A stretch of 64,000 nucleotides of DNA from VFMC01 sp963791635 (GTDB taxonomy: Bacteria > Actinomycetota > Acidimicrobiia > Acidimicrobiales > Ilumatobacteraceae). This document shows positions 38,132 to 47,729 of the stretch, in pieces (position 1 is the first letter of the stretch; each line of letters starts with the position of its first letter). A program made the translations under genes and the position numbers. The stretch spans positions 1 through 64,000 of the forward strand of contig CAWBTC010000003.1 of NCBI GenBank assembly GCA_963791635.1, given 5' to 3'. The notes below the pieces were generated by a model. It had not been told where the DNA came from. It saw only the letters and a program-made list of their open reading frames with translations, and did no database searches.

Positions 38132-39787
38132 ATGCGTTTCGGGACCAGGAACGGAATCCGGCGAGTACTTGCCGTGGGCGTCGTCGGTGCTTTGTCGCTC
38201 GCGGCGTGCGCTGGTGACGACGACTCGTCCGATGCCGGCGGCGACACCGCTGCGAGTGGCGACACCGCTGCGAGTGGCGACACCGTTGCCGGCGAGGGAG
38301 GGTCCGATACCGCACTGCTCATCGCACGAGGCATGGACGTCAACTCGCTCGACCCACAGCGTGCGTACTGCGATACGTGTCAGATCTTCATGACGGCCGT
38401 CTACGAGACCCTCATCGGTCTCGATGACGACAACGCCACGTTGGTTCCTCGCCTCGCCACGACGTGGGCCAGCAACCCCGAACAGACCGAGTTCACGTTC
38501 ACCCTCGACCCGGTCGCCACCTTCGCCGACGGCACGCCCGTCACGAGCGCTGACGTGAAGTGGTCGTGGGAACGGTTGAAGGGTCTGCAGGGTTCCTCGT
38601 CGTACCTCGTCGGCACGATCGACACGATCGACACCCCCGATCCACAGACGGTGAAGGTCACGCTCGCGCAACCGAACTCAGCGTTCCTGGCACAGGTGAA
38701 CGCGAGCTACCTCGGCATCGTGAACTCCACGCTCGCCGAGGCAAACGGTGCCACTGCCGACCCTGCCACCGACAAGGGCGAGGAGTGGTTCCTCGCGAAC
38801 TCGGCCGGCTCCGGCCCGTTCGTGCTCGGGTCGTACCAGGCCGGCGCCGAGCTGCGCCTGAAGCGCAACGATGCGTACTGGGGTGTGCAGAAGGCAGCCT
38901 TCCCCGAGGTGGTCATCAAAGAGACGCCGGACGCCGTGACGCAGCGCCAGCAACTCGAGGCCGGGTCCGTGGACATCGCGATGCAGATCTCGAACGACGT
39001 CGCCGACGGGATGACCGGCGACGGCGTCACGGTCGAGCAGGTCCCCAGCTTCAACTACGTGTACCTGGCGCTCAGCCCGGGCGCCAAGGGCGGCGAGGCG
39101 CTCACCCCGAAGGTGCGAGAGGCCATCCGTCTCGCCCTCGACTACCCCGGCCTCGTGGATGCCACGGTCGGCGGTGCGGGCAAGTCCCAGCCGTCGCCGA
39201 TCCCGAACGGGTTCGCCGGCACGGAGGGTCTCGCCGAGCCCGCACAGGATCTCGATGCGGCCAAGGCGCTGCTGGCCGAAGAAGGCGTCACCAGCCTCAC
39301 CCTCGATGCCACGTTCCCGTCGTTCAACGTCTACGGCGTCGACTTCTCGACGGCGATGCAGAAGGTGCAGACAGACCTGAAGGCCGTCGGCATCGAGCTG
39401 GAGCTCAACCCAGTGGAGATCTCGGTGTGGGCCGACAAGATCGGCACCGATGGCATCCCTGTCACCATGCTCTACTTCGCGCCCGACCACACCGACTCGA
39501 GCCAGTACGTGCAGTACTTCGGTCTGCTCGAGGGTTCGCAGTGGCAGACCTGGGCTGGCACGGATGTCAGCACGAACGAGGCCGACCTGCTCGATCAGGC
39601 CTTCGCCACGCAGGACGGCACCGAACGAGCAGCGATCTACAACGAGCTCGCGACGGCGATGATCGACGACCAGGTCATCATCCCGGTGGTGAACCCGAAC
39701 CTGTTCCTCGCCGCACGCGACGACATCAAGGGGCTGTACTACAGCGCCTGCTGCAACCTCGAGCTCGCCAAGCTGAGCCGCGGCTGA
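38132..39787 (+). CDS. ABC transporter substrate-binding lipoprotein, family 5 (DppA/OppA type)
   Basis: A 551-residue lipoprotein. Lipobox LAAC (about residue 27) follows a GVVGALSLAAC signal; a linker with two AASGDT repeats is next. The SBP_bac_5 domain begins DVNSLDPQRAYCDTCQIFMT and contains FTFTLDPVATFADGTPVTSADVKW-type sequence, a family hallmark (split here by position about 125-150). GGGGAG precedes the ATG at 38132. The CDTC and SACC cysteines could form disulfides. The ligand may be a peptide or another amine; it feeds the four transporter genes that follow. Confidence 0.92.
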   Translation: MRFGTRNGIRRVLAVGVVGALSLAACAGDDDSSDAGGDTAASGDTAASGDTVAGEGGSDTALLIARGMDVNSLDPQRAYCDTCQIFMTAVYETLIGLDDDNATLVPRLATTWASNPEQTEFTFTLDPVATFADGTPVTSADVKWSWERLKGLQGSSSYLVGTIDTIDTPDPQTVKVTLAQPNSAFLAQVNASYLGIVNSTLAEANGATADPATDKGEEWFLANSAGSGPFVLGSYQAGAELRLKRNDAYWGVQKAAFPEVVIKETPDAVTQRQQLEAGSVDIAMQISNDVADGMTGDGVTVEQVPSFNYVYLALSPGAKGGEALTPKVREAIRLALDYPGLVDATVGGAGKSQPSPIPNGFAGTEGLAEPAQDLDAAKALLAEEGVTSLTLDATFPSFNVYGVDFSTAMQKVQTDLKAVGIELELNPVEISVWADKIGTDGIPVTMLYFAPDHTDSSQYVQYFGLLEGSQWQTWAGTDVSTNEADLLDQAFATQDGTERAAIYNELATAMIDDQVIIPVVNPNLFLAARDDIKGLYYSACCNLELAKLSRG

Positions 39788-39854
39788 TCAATGGCCCATC
39801 TGGTCATCCGGCTCGCGCCTGCCGTCCCGGCGGCGGTGCGAGTCCGGGTGCAAC

Positions 39855-40892
39855 GTGGTGCGCGATGGAGCGTGTGACCTGAAGCGCTACTTGATGCTCC
39901 GCATCGCCGTGATGCCTGTGCTGTTGTTCGGCATTGCGTCCCTGGTGTTCCTCGTGTCGCGCATGACTCCCGGAGATCCGCTGGTCACCATCGTCGGTGA
40001 GCGCAACCTGAACAACCCCGAGATCGTCGCCGCCGCGAAGCAACGCTGGGGACTCGACCAGTCAGGGTTCGAGCAGTACGTGAAGTATGTCAAGAACCTG
40101 CTCCACGGCGACATGGGCACCTCGTTCTCCACTCGGCAATCGGTGACCCACGACCTGTGGCAGCGTCTGCCGGCGACGCTCGAGCTGACGTTCGTTGCGC
40201 TCGCGCTCGGGGTGACCATCGGCCTGGCGCTGGGCGTGCTCGCTGCTCGCACGCGCAACCGCATGCCCGATCACCTGTCTCGATTCTTCGCCCTCATCGG
40301 CTCGTCGATGCCGGCGTTCTGGGCGGGTCTCATCCTGTTGTTCATCTTCTACGCCAAGCTCGGCTGGCTGCCCGGCCCGGGCCGGATCGATCCGCGAGGT
40401 ATCGCTCCCGACAAGGTCACCGGCTTCTACACCGTCGACTCGCTCCTGATGGGTGACTTCGAGCTGTTCAAGGACTCGGTGATGCATCTCGTGCTGCCGG
40501 CCAGTGTGCTCGGGTGGGGCGTCGTCGGCATCGTGTCCCGGCTCGTGCGCGCCAGCCTGCTCGACGAGCTCTCGATGGACTATGTGCGTGTCGCCCGCGC
40601 AATGGGGCTTCGCGAACGCACCGTCGTCGACTCGCACGCGTTGCGCAACGCATTGCTGCCCACGATCACGATCGTCGCATTCACCTTCGCGTTCTTGCTC
40701 ACAGGTGCCGTGCTGACCGAGACCGTGTTCTCATGGCCGGGGGTGGGCAGCTACGCGGTGGATGCGTCCCGCAATCTCGACTACCCGGCGATCATCGGGG
40801 TCACGCTGTTGGGGGGCACTGCATTCCTCATGACGAACCTCGTCAGTGACATCGCCTATGCGTTCGCTGACCCGAGGATCCGGTTGTCATGA
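39855..40892 (+). CDS. ABC transporter permease (DppB type)
   Basis: A roughly 340-residue permease with six helices, beginning RIAVMPVLLFGIASLVFLVS and the family motif SRMTPGDPL. The EAA loop DYVRVARAMGLRERTVVDSH lies near residue 240. The start is uncertain; GTG at 39855 is the farthest in-frame choice and ATG/TTG codons about 12 residues further in are alternatives. Overlaps the next permease by 4 bp. Confidence 0.93.
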   Translation: MVRDGACDLKRYLMLRIAVMPVLLFGIASLVFLVSRMTPGDPLVTIVGERNLNNPEIVAAAKQRWGLDQSGFEQYVKYVKNLLHGDMGTSFSTRQSVTHDLWQRLPATLELTFVALALGVTIGLALGVLAARTRNRMPDHLSRFFALIGSSMPAFWAGLILLFIFYAKLGWLPGPGRIDPRGIAPDKVTGFYTVDSLLMGDFELFKDSVMHLVLPASVLGWGVVGIVSRLVRASLLDELSMDYVRVARAMGLRERTVVDSHALRNALLPTITIVAFTFAFLLTGAVLTETVFSWPGVGSYAVDASRNLDYPAIIGVTLLGGTAFLMTNLVSDIAYAFADPRIRLS

Positions 40893-41764
40893 CCGGCACG
40901 ACGGACACGTCCGCGACCGCAGCGATCGCCGCACCGTTCCGACATCGTCGGGGTCGTCCGGACTGGTTGCGTGGCCCATCGTCGATCGGCGTTGTGATCA
41001 TCGCCGTGTGGGTGCTCGTCGCCCTCACCGTGCCATGGTGGACACCGCACGACCCCTTGGAGGCCGTCGCCCAGCGGCTTCAGCCCCCGAGCTTGAAGCA
41101 CCTCGCCGGCACCGACGCCTTGGGTCGCGACGTGTTCACCCGGATGCTGTGGGGTGCACGGACATCGCTGCCGGTCGCCCTGATCGTCATCACCGCATCG
41201 GTGATCATCGGCACCGTCATCGGCGCAGCCGCGGGATACCTCGGGGGTTGGATCGATGCCGTTCTCATGCGTCTGGTGGACATCACGATGGCCTTCCCGC
41301 CCATCCTGCTGGCGATGGCGATCACCGCCTCGCTCGGTCCGGGCGTGCGCAACGCGCTCATCGCCATGGTGCTGGTGTGGTGGCCGATCTACGCTCGCCT
41401 GCTGCGCGCCCAGGTGATCGCCGTCCGCCAGCGCGAGTACGTCGAGTCGGCGCACGCAGTCGGCCTCAAGCAGTTCACGATATTGCGGCGATACGTTCTG
41501 CCGATGGCGTACACACCGGTGCTGGTGAACGCGACGATGGACTTCGGCCAGGTCGTCCTGCTGACTGCGTCGCTGAGCTTCATCGGGCTCGGCGCACGCC
41601 CCCCGTCGCCCGAGTGGGGTGCGATGATCACCGAGGGCGCGACGAACTTCTATGACTGGTGGATCGCCACCGCTCCGGGCCTGGCCATCCTCACGGTGGT
41701 GCTCGCGTTCAACTACGTCGGCGATGCGCTACGCGACTCGTTCGACGTGAAGGCCGGACCGTGA
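40889..41764 (+). CDS. ABC transporter permease (DppC type)
   Basis: A 291-residue permease. The family-specific segment HLAGTDALGRDVFTRMLWGA lies after the first helix, and the EAA loop EYVESAHAVGLKQFTILRRY near residue 190. The stop shares a base with the following ATPase start (TGATG at 41762-41766). Confidence 0.93.
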   Translation: MTGTTDTSATAAIAAPFRHRRGRPDWLRGPSSIGVVIIAVWVLVALTVPWWTPHDPLEAVAQRLQPPSLKHLAGTDALGRDVFTRMLWGARTSLPVALIVITASVIIGTVIGAAAGYLGGWIDAVLMRLVDITMAFPPILLAMAITASLGPGVRNALIAMVLVWWPIYARLLRAQVIAVRQREYVESAHAVGLKQFTILRRYVLPMAYTPVLVNATMDFGQVVLLTASLSFIGLGARPPSPEWGAMITEGATNFYDWWIATAPGLAILTVVLAFNYVGDALRDSFDVKAGP

Positions 41765-42738
41765 TGAACGACGAGCCGCTCCTGCGCATTCACGACCTGT
41801 CCGTCACCTTCGACACGCCCGCCGGCCCGGCTCGGGCCGTGCGCAGCATGCACCTCGATGTCCGTGCCGGCGAGGCCGTTGCCGTCGTCGGCGAGAGCGG
41901 CTCGGGCAAGAGCGTCACCATGCTCGCCACGCTCGGCCTGCTGCCCCGTGCCCGGGTCACCGGGTCGGTGAAGTTCCGCGACACCGAGCTGGTCGCTGCG
42001 TCCACCGACACACTGCGATCGATCAGGGGTCGACGCATCTCGATGATCTTCCAGGATCCGATGACCTCGCTGAACCCGGTTCTCACCGTCGGAAAGCACC
42101 TCGCGCTGGTGATGCAGGCGCACCGGGGGAAGATGGGGCGCAGGGAGCTGCGAGCCAAAGCCGTCGAGCTCCTCGAACGGGTGGCGATCGCCCAGGCCCA
42201 TCGTCGGGTGGATGCATATCCGCACGAGCTCTCTGGTGGCATGCGCCAACGTGTGATGATCGCCATGGCCATTGCCAACGAACCCGAGGTGCTCATCGCT
42301 GACGAGCCCACCACGGCACTCGACGTCACCGTCCAAGCTCAGATCATGGAGCTCCTCACCGACCTACGCACCGAGCACGGTCTCTCGCTCGTCCTGATCA
42401 CCCACGACCTCGGCGTCGTCGCCGGGCACACCGATCGTGTCGTGGTGATGTACGCCGGGCGTGTCGTCGAGCGCGCCCCGGTCAACGAGCTGTTCACATC
42501 ACCCGTCCACCCGTACACACGGGCACTCCTCGCCTGCCTTCCCCGCCTCGACCAGCGCGAACCTCTCGGGGCCATTCCAGGGACACCGCCGAACCCGATC
42601 GATCTGCCGCCGGGCTGCCCCTTCTCGATGCGTTGCACCCACGTCGTGGCCGCCTGCCGAGTCGAGGAGCCGGCACTGGTCGAGTTCGGTGCGAGCGATG
42701 TCGCCTGCAATGTGGTGACCGCAGGCGTTGCCACATGA
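41764..42738 (+). CDS. ABC transporter ATP-binding protein (DppD/OppD type)
   Basis: A 324-residue ATPase: Walker A VVGESGSGKSV, Q-loop IFQDPMTSLNPVL, signature ELSGGMRQRVMIAMA, Walker B EVLIADEPTTALDVTVQ. The C-terminal oligopeptide/dipeptide extension with cysteine motif CPFSMRC...C...C, typical of OppD/DppD, is present. Coupled by 4 bp to the second ATPase. Confidence 0.93.
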   Translation: MNDEPLLRIHDLSVTFDTPAGPARAVRSMHLDVRAGEAVAVVGESGSGKSVTMLATLGLLPRARVTGSVKFRDTELVAASTDTLRSIRGRRISMIFQDPMTSLNPVLTVGKHLALVMQAHRGKMGRRELRAKAVELLERVAIAQAHRRVDAYPHELSGGMRQRVMIAMAIANEPEVLIADEPTTALDVTVQAQIMELLTDLRTEHGLSLVLITHDLGVVAGHTDRVVVMYAGRVVERAPVNELFTSPVHPYTRALLACLPRLDQREPLGAIPGTPPNPIDLPPGCPFSMRCTHVVAACRVEEPALVEFGASDVACNVVTAGVAT

Positions 42739-43739
42739 GCGAGCCACTGCTCCAGGTCACCGACCTGGTGAAGGAGTTCAGGGTCCGCGGCGAGGGAGGC
42801 CGGTCTGCCGTGCTGAACGCCGTCAGCGGTGTCAGCCTGGAGGTCCACCGCGGTGAGACGCTCGCGCTCGTCGGCGAGAGCGGGTGCGGCAAGAGCACCA
42901 CCGGTCGCTGCATCCTGCGCCTCGTCGAACCGACGAGCGGTTCGGTCGTGTTCGAGGGCATCGATCTGTTGTCACTCGGGCACGAGGCCATGCGGAAGAT
43001 GCGCCGCAACCTCCAGATCGTGTTCCAGGATCCCCAGGGATCATTGCATCCGCGGATGACGGTGCGCCGTCTCCTGTCCGAGCCACTCCAGGTGCATGGA
43101 ACGCCCAAGGCCGAAGTACCGGGACGGATCGAGGAACTGCTGCGCCTCGTGCAACTGCGTCCCGAGTTCCTCGACAGGTACCCGCACGAGTTCTCGGGTG
43201 GGCAGCGCCAACGCGTCGGCATCGCACGAGCTCTTGCGATCTCGCCCGCGCTGCTCGTGCTCGACGAACCGGTGTCCGCCCTCGACGTGAGCATTCAGGC
43301 AGAGATCCTGCGCCTCCTGGTCGAGCTCCGCGAGCGCCTGGGGCTCTCGTACCTCTTCGTGGCACACGACCTCGCAGTGGTACGTCAACTGGCCGACCGC
43401 GTCGCGGTGATGTACCTCGGCCGGATCGTCGAGACCGGGCCGGCCGACCAGGTGTATTCCGACCCTCAGCACCCCTATACGCAAGCACTGCTCTCCGCGG
43501 TGCCGATCCCGGACCCGTCGGTCGAGGCGCGGCGCCGCCGGATCGTGCTCCAAGGCGATCTGCCGAGTCCCATCGACCCCCCATCGGGTTGCCGATTCCG
43601 CACCCGGTGCTGGCGAGCCGACGACCGGTGTGCGTCCGAGCGGCCGCCCCTCGTGTCGCTGGACGGTTCACCACGGCTGGTGGCCTGCCACCATCCGGGC
43701 CCTCAGGAGGCGGCTGAAGTGCAGGGCCACGCGTCATGA
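42735..43739 (+). CDS. ABC transporter ATP-binding protein (DppF/OppF type)
   Basis: A 334-residue ATPase partner: Walker A LVGESGCGKST, Q-loop VFQDPQGSLHPRM, signature EFSGGQRQRVGIAR, Walker B LLVLDEPVSALDVSIQ, and the C-terminal oligo_HPY region with CRFRTRCWRADDRC. Completes a binding protein, two permeases and two ATPases in one operon. Overlaps the FGGY kinase start by 4 bp. Confidence 0.93.
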   Translation: MSEPLLQVTDLVKEFRVRGEGGRSAVLNAVSGVSLEVHRGETLALVGESGCGKSTTGRCILRLVEPTSGSVVFEGIDLLSLGHEAMRKMRRNLQIVFQDPQGSLHPRMTVRRLLSEPLQVHGTPKAEVPGRIEELLRLVQLRPEFLDRYPHEFSGGQRQRVGIARALAISPALLVLDEPVSALDVSIQAEILRLLVELRERLGLSYLFVAHDLAVVRQLADRVAVMYLGRIVETGPADQVYSDPQHPYTQALLSAVPIPDPSVEARRRRIVLQGDLPSPIDPPSGCRFRTRCWRADDRCASERPPLVSLDGSPRLVACHHPGPQEAAEVQGHAS

Positions 43740-45274
43740 GCGCCGTGCTCGCTGTGGACCTCGGGTCCACGGGCGTCAAGGTGGCCGTCGTCGACGCCGA
43801 CGGACGCGTCCGGAGCATGGCCAGTGAGGTGATCCCGCTGCTGTTCGTCGATGACGTCGGCGTCGAGCAGGATCCGCGGCTGTGGTGGGAAGCGCTGGGT
43901 CGATGTGCGCGAGCTGCCGTCGGCGACTCGTCGATCACGTCGCGCGACATCAGCATCGTCGCTGTCACCAGTCAGTACACCTCCACGACCGCTGTCGATG
44001 CGAAGGGCCTGCCGTTGGGCAACACGATCATGTGGATGGACGGTCGCGGCCCGCTGCATCGCAGCCACTACACCCGCAATGGCGCCCGCTGGGTCGAGGT
44101 CCATGGGCTGATGCCATCCGGCCACGACGACGTGGGCCACATCGACCTGATCCGCGCCACACGGTCCGACGTGTATGCGGCTGCCCACGCATTCGTCGAG
44201 CCGATGGATCACCTCGCCGGGCGGCTCACGGGGCACGTGACCGCCACTCAGAACACGATGTTCCCGATGCTCGCGTGCGACAATCGCACCTGGGGCGTCA
44301 CCGAGTACAGCGACGAGCTCGTCGCGATGTCGGGGATCCCGGCCGAGAAGCTGCCACGCCTGGTGCCGCTCGGCGAGCCACGAGGCACGATCACGCCAGA
44401 GGCCGCGACGCACCTGGGTGTGTCGGCGTCGGCCATCATCGCCGGCGCGACGATCGACAGCGTCACGTCGGCAGTGGGCACCGGCGCGATCACCGCCGAC
44501 AGGTGCGGCCTGATCATCGGAACCACGGCCGTGATGGCCACCCACCTGCCGTCGAAGCGACAGGACATCGAACACGGCCTCACCTCGGCGCCGAGCCCGC
44601 TCCCGCACTCGTGGTTCCTGGTCGCCGAGAACGGCATCGGCGGCAAGGCGCTCGACGTGTACGTGAACAACATGGTGTTCGCCGACGACGGTCTCGGGCG
44701 ACCGGCCGACAGCGGCTCCTACGCCGCTGTTCTGGCCGCCGCGGCGGAGGTGCCTTGTGGGTCCAACGGTGTGCTGTTCCTCCCCTGGCTCGTGGGATCG
44801 ATGGCCCCCGGCCACGATCGACGCCAGCGGGGCGGATTCGTGGGCATCGGACTGTCCACCACCCGTGCCGACATGGCTCGAGCCGTGCTCGAGGGCGTGG
44901 CAATGAACGTCGCCTGGTTGCTGCCGTACTTCAGCGCACTTGCCCAGTGCGACTACCCCGAGATCACCTTCGGCGGTGGGGGCGCGCGGAGCCCGTTGTG
45001 GGGGCAGATCCTCGCCGACGCGTGCGGCGTTCCGGTGCGTCGCCTTGCGGATTCGAACTGCACGAATGCACACGGCGCCGGCCTGCTCGCACTGGCCGAG
45101 ACGGGCGCGTGCACGCTGTCCGACCTGCCGTCGTTCCTCATCACCGAAGAGGTCCATGAACCCGACGACGGAGCCCAACGGCTGCTCGCAGCTCGCACAC
45201 GGTCGCTCGTCGACTTCCACGCCCGCACCGCCCCGTTCTACGAGGCCTTCGATTCCAGGGAGCCACAACCATGA
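43736..45274 (+). CDS. FGGY-family carbohydrate kinase
   Basis: A 512-residue kinase. Phosphate-1 motif AVDLGSTGVKVAVVDADG at the start, WMDGRG and ATIDSVTSAVGTG in the middle, and the C-terminal adenosine-binding GGGGARSPLWGQILADACG. The pattern resembles xylulokinase-type members, which phosphorylate sugars or polyols. Full coupling to the transporter (4-bp overlap) and to the PLP enzyme (4-bp overlap) suggests it phosphorylates the imported compound. Confidence 0.9.
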   Translation: MSAVLAVDLGSTGVKVAVVDADGRVRSMASEVIPLLFVDDVGVEQDPRLWWEALGRCARAAVGDSSITSRDISIVAVTSQYTSTTAVDAKGLPLGNTIMWMDGRGPLHRSHYTRNGARWVEVHGLMPSGHDDVGHIDLIRATRSDVYAAAHAFVEPMDHLAGRLTGHVTATQNTMFPMLACDNRTWGVTEYSDELVAMSGIPAEKLPRLVPLGEPRGTITPEAATHLGVSASAIIAGATIDSVTSAVGTGAITADRCGLIIGTTAVMATHLPSKRQDIEHGLTSAPSPLPHSWFLVAENGIGGKALDVYVNNMVFADDGLGRPADSGSYAAVLAAAAEVPCGSNGVLFLPWLVGSMAPGHDRRQRGGFVGIGLSTTRADMARAVLEGVAMNVAWLLPYFSALAQCDYPEITFGGGGARSPLWGQILADACGVPVRRLADSNCTNAHGAGLLALAETGACTLSDLPSFLITEEVHEPDDGAQRLLAARTRSLVDFHARTAPFYEAFDSREPQP

Positions 45275-46659
45275 ATGGACCACGGAAGAGCCCGCTCCAC
45301 CCCTACGCCGGCCGATTCGAGGTGCACGCCACGTTGCCGGAGGAACCAGTGTCACGCGAACAGATACTCGACGAACTGCGCCAGATGTCGACCGAGGAGG
45401 ACCGGAAGGGCGACACCGGACGAGTCAGTGGGTCGATCTACTCGGGCGACCACGACCACTACCGCTTCCAGGTCGAGGCATTCGGCTACTTCGGACACGC
45501 GAACGTGCTGCAGCGGGACATGTATCCGAGTGCAACCAAGATGGAGGCCGAGATCATCTCGATGACGGCCGGCATGCTCCATGGTGACGAGACGACCGGT
45601 GGTCTCGTCACATCGGGCGGAACCGAGAGCCTGGTGACCGCGATGCTCGCCTACCGCGAATGGGGTCGGAACAAGCGTGGCATCGACCGCCCACAGATCA
45701 TCATGCCGGTGACCGCCCACCCCGGCCACAGCAAGGCGTTCCACTGGTTCGGCATCGATGCCGTGATCGCACCGGTCGACAAGAACCAGAAGGCCGATGT
45801 CGCCTGGATCCGCGACCACATCGGTCCGAACACCGTGGCCCTCGTCGGCACCGCCGGCACGTACCCGCATGGGGTGATCGATCCGATCCCCGAACTCGGC
45901 GAGCTCGCGCTCGAACACGGGATCGGCCTCCACGTCGACGGGTGCCTGGGCGGGTTCATCCTTGCGTGGGCGGCCGACTGCGGGTACGAGCACACGCCGT
46001 TCGATTTCTCGGTACCGGGTGTGACGTCGATCAGCGCCGACACACACAAGTACGGCTACGCCCTGAAGGGCAGCTCGGTCCTGCTGTTCCGGCCGAAGGA
46101 GTTGCGGCGCGAGCAGTACCTCTTGGTCGACGGGTGGCCGGGCGGCGCGTATGCGTCACCGGGCATGGGTGGCAGTCGCTCGGGCGGACTCATCTCGGCA
46201 ACGTGGGCGGCGATGCTCAGCTTCGGCAAATCGGGCTATCGCGCCATCGCAAAGGACATCTTCCGCACAGCCGACGAGATCCGCGCCGCGGTCGTCTCGC
46301 ACCCCGAGTTGAAGCTCGTGGGCGACTCGTTGTGGAACATCGCATTCACGTCCGACGAACTCGACATCTTCCACGTCAACGATGGCCTGGGCGACCTGGG
46401 GTGGCGGATGAACGGCCTCCAGCTCCCCCCGGCGCTGCACTTCTGCGTCACCCGGCCGAACACCCAACCCGGGGTCACCGAGGACTTCGCGCGCGATCTG
46501 GCGAAGGCCATGTCCTACGCGAAGAACCCACCGTCGCCGATGCCGCGCAGTGGTGCGATCTATGGCGCCGGCGGCGCGGACCGCCCTCCGGTCGACAAGA
46601 TGCGCGAGGCATCTGCGAACCGGCTCGACGCAATCCACGAGGTCGGACCGCTGTCGTGA
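45271..46659 (+). CDS. PLP-dependent sphingosine-1-phosphate lyase-like enzyme
   Basis: A 462-residue fold-type I PLP enzyme. GGLVTSGGTESLVTAMLAYR binds PLP phosphate, LHVDGCLGGFILAW holds the pyridine Asp, and SADTHKYGYALKGSSV the Schiff-base Lys (about residue 260). Sequence pattern matches the S1P-lyase branch (dihydrosphingosine-1-P lyase-like) closely. Placed directly after a kinase, it could cleave a phosphorylated amino alcohol to an aldehyde and phosphoethanolamine-like product; this is inferred. A more distant paralog lies at 11.6 kb. Confidence 0.9.
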   Translation: MNGPRKSPLHPYAGRFEVHATLPEEPVSREQILDELRQMSTEEDRKGDTGRVSGSIYSGDHDHYRFQVEAFGYFGHANVLQRDMYPSATKMEAEIISMTAGMLHGDETTGGLVTSGGTESLVTAMLAYREWGRNKRGIDRPQIIMPVTAHPGHSKAFHWFGIDAVIAPVDKNQKADVAWIRDHIGPNTVALVGTAGTYPHGVIDPIPELGELALEHGIGLHVDGCLGGFILAWAADCGYEHTPFDFSVPGVTSISADTHKYGYALKGSSVLLFRPKELRREQYLLVDGWPGGAYASPGMGGSRSGGLISATWAAMLSFGKSGYRAIAKDIFRTADEIRAAVVSHPELKLVGDSLWNIAFTSDELDIFHVNDGLGDLGWRMNGLQLPPALHFCVTRPNTQPGVTEDFARDLAKAMSYAKNPPSPMPRSGAIYGAGGADRPPVDKMREASANRLDAIHEVGPLS

Positions 46660-47597
46660 CTCCGCACGGACGACCGTTCCGCTTCGGTGTGGAGATGAAG
46701 GAATCGTTCGAAGGTCGCACCTGGGCCGATTCGGCGCGGGAGATCGAGGACCGTGGTTACTCGACGCTGTTCGTGCCCGATCACTTCCACTCCGGCATGG
46801 GTCCGATCGCTGCAATGGCCACCGCCCTCGCGGCCACCGATTCGTTGTGCGTCGCGCCCTTGGTGATGGCGGTCGACTTCCGCCATCCGGCGGTGCTGGC
46901 CAAGGAGATCGCCACGCTCGACTCGATGTTTCCGGGCAGGGTGGAGCTCGGCGTGGGTGCGGGCTACAACCCGCTCGACTACTCGCGATCAGGCATCCGC
47001 ATGGATCCCCCTGGTCAGCGGGTCTCGCGACTCATCGAGTACGTGCAGGTGTTGAGGCTGCTGTTCTCCGGTGACCTGGTGTCGTACGCCGGCACGGAGT
47101 ACCAGCTCCACGAGATCGAGGGCAACCCGCTCCCTGCAACCCCGGGCGGTCCCCCGATCCTGGTGGCGGGCGGTGCGCCGCGCCTCTTGCGCTTTGCCGG
47201 GGAAGCGGCCGACATCGTCGGGGTCAATCCGTCGACGGCGGCCGGGCGCAACGACCCTGCGACGTTCCGGGACGCGCTTGCCGCGTCGATCGACGCCAAG
47301 ATCGCTCTCGTGCGCGCTGCTGCCGGCGACCGATGGCACCACCTCGAGCTCAACGCCTGGGTGTCCGTGGCCAGGGTCACCGATGATCCGCACGGTGCTG
47401 TCGACGGACTTGCGAGGTTCGCGAACGTCGACACCGACGACGTGCTCTCTTCGCCGGTCGTCTTGGTGGGGAGCGTGACCGCCATCGCCGATCGCCTCCG
47501 CGAGCGCCGAGATCGGTGGGGGTACTCCTACGTGTGCCTTGCTCAAGACGATGCCGAATCGTTCGACCCGTTGGTCGCGTCGCTGGCAGGCACCTGA
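46656..47597 (+). CDS. LLM-class F420-dependent oxidoreductase (TIGR03621-like)
   Basis: A 313-residue luciferase-like protein starting at GTG 46656, which overlaps the lyase stop. Features: FRFGVEMKESFEG, STLFVPDHFHSGMGPIA, LGVGAGYNPLDYSRSGI and PPILVAGGAPRLLRFAGEAA. The family binds F420 (inferred) and oxidises alcohols or aldehydes. It is the last gene of the operon and could process the aldehyde from the lyase. Confidence 0.88.
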   Translation: MTPHGRPFRFGVEMKESFEGRTWADSAREIEDRGYSTLFVPDHFHSGMGPIAAMATALAATDSLCVAPLVMAVDFRHPAVLAKEIATLDSMFPGRVELGVGAGYNPLDYSRSGIRMDPPGQRVSRLIEYVQVLRLLFSGDLVSYAGTEYQLHEIEGNPLPATPGGPPILVAGGAPRLLRFAGEAADIVGVNPSTAAGRNDPATFRDALAASIDAKIALVRAAAGDRWHHLELNAWVSVARVTDDPHGAVDGLARFANVDTDDVLSSPVVLVGSVTAIADRLRERRDRWGYSYVCLAQDDAESFDPLVASLAGT

Positions 47598-47729
47598 GAA
47601 GAAGCCCTGGTGGTCAGTCGGCCCCGTCGCAGAGCACCGAGTTACGCGATCTCGGCGATGTCACTGAGCAGCCCCACGGATGCGAAGGCGATGATCACAC
47701 AGCGAGCACCGTCACTCGCTCGGGCATTG

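Noticed and set aside
43703..45355. 550-codon open frame on the minus strand
   Set aside because: Antisense to the FGGY kinase, which shows all family motifs; the antisense product has no recognisable domain.
47598..47729. Possible C-terminal extension or small gene between the LLM gene and sodC
   Set aside because: Only 131 bp; sodC ends naturally at GDRIACGVIASR and the remaining frame shows no start or family pattern.
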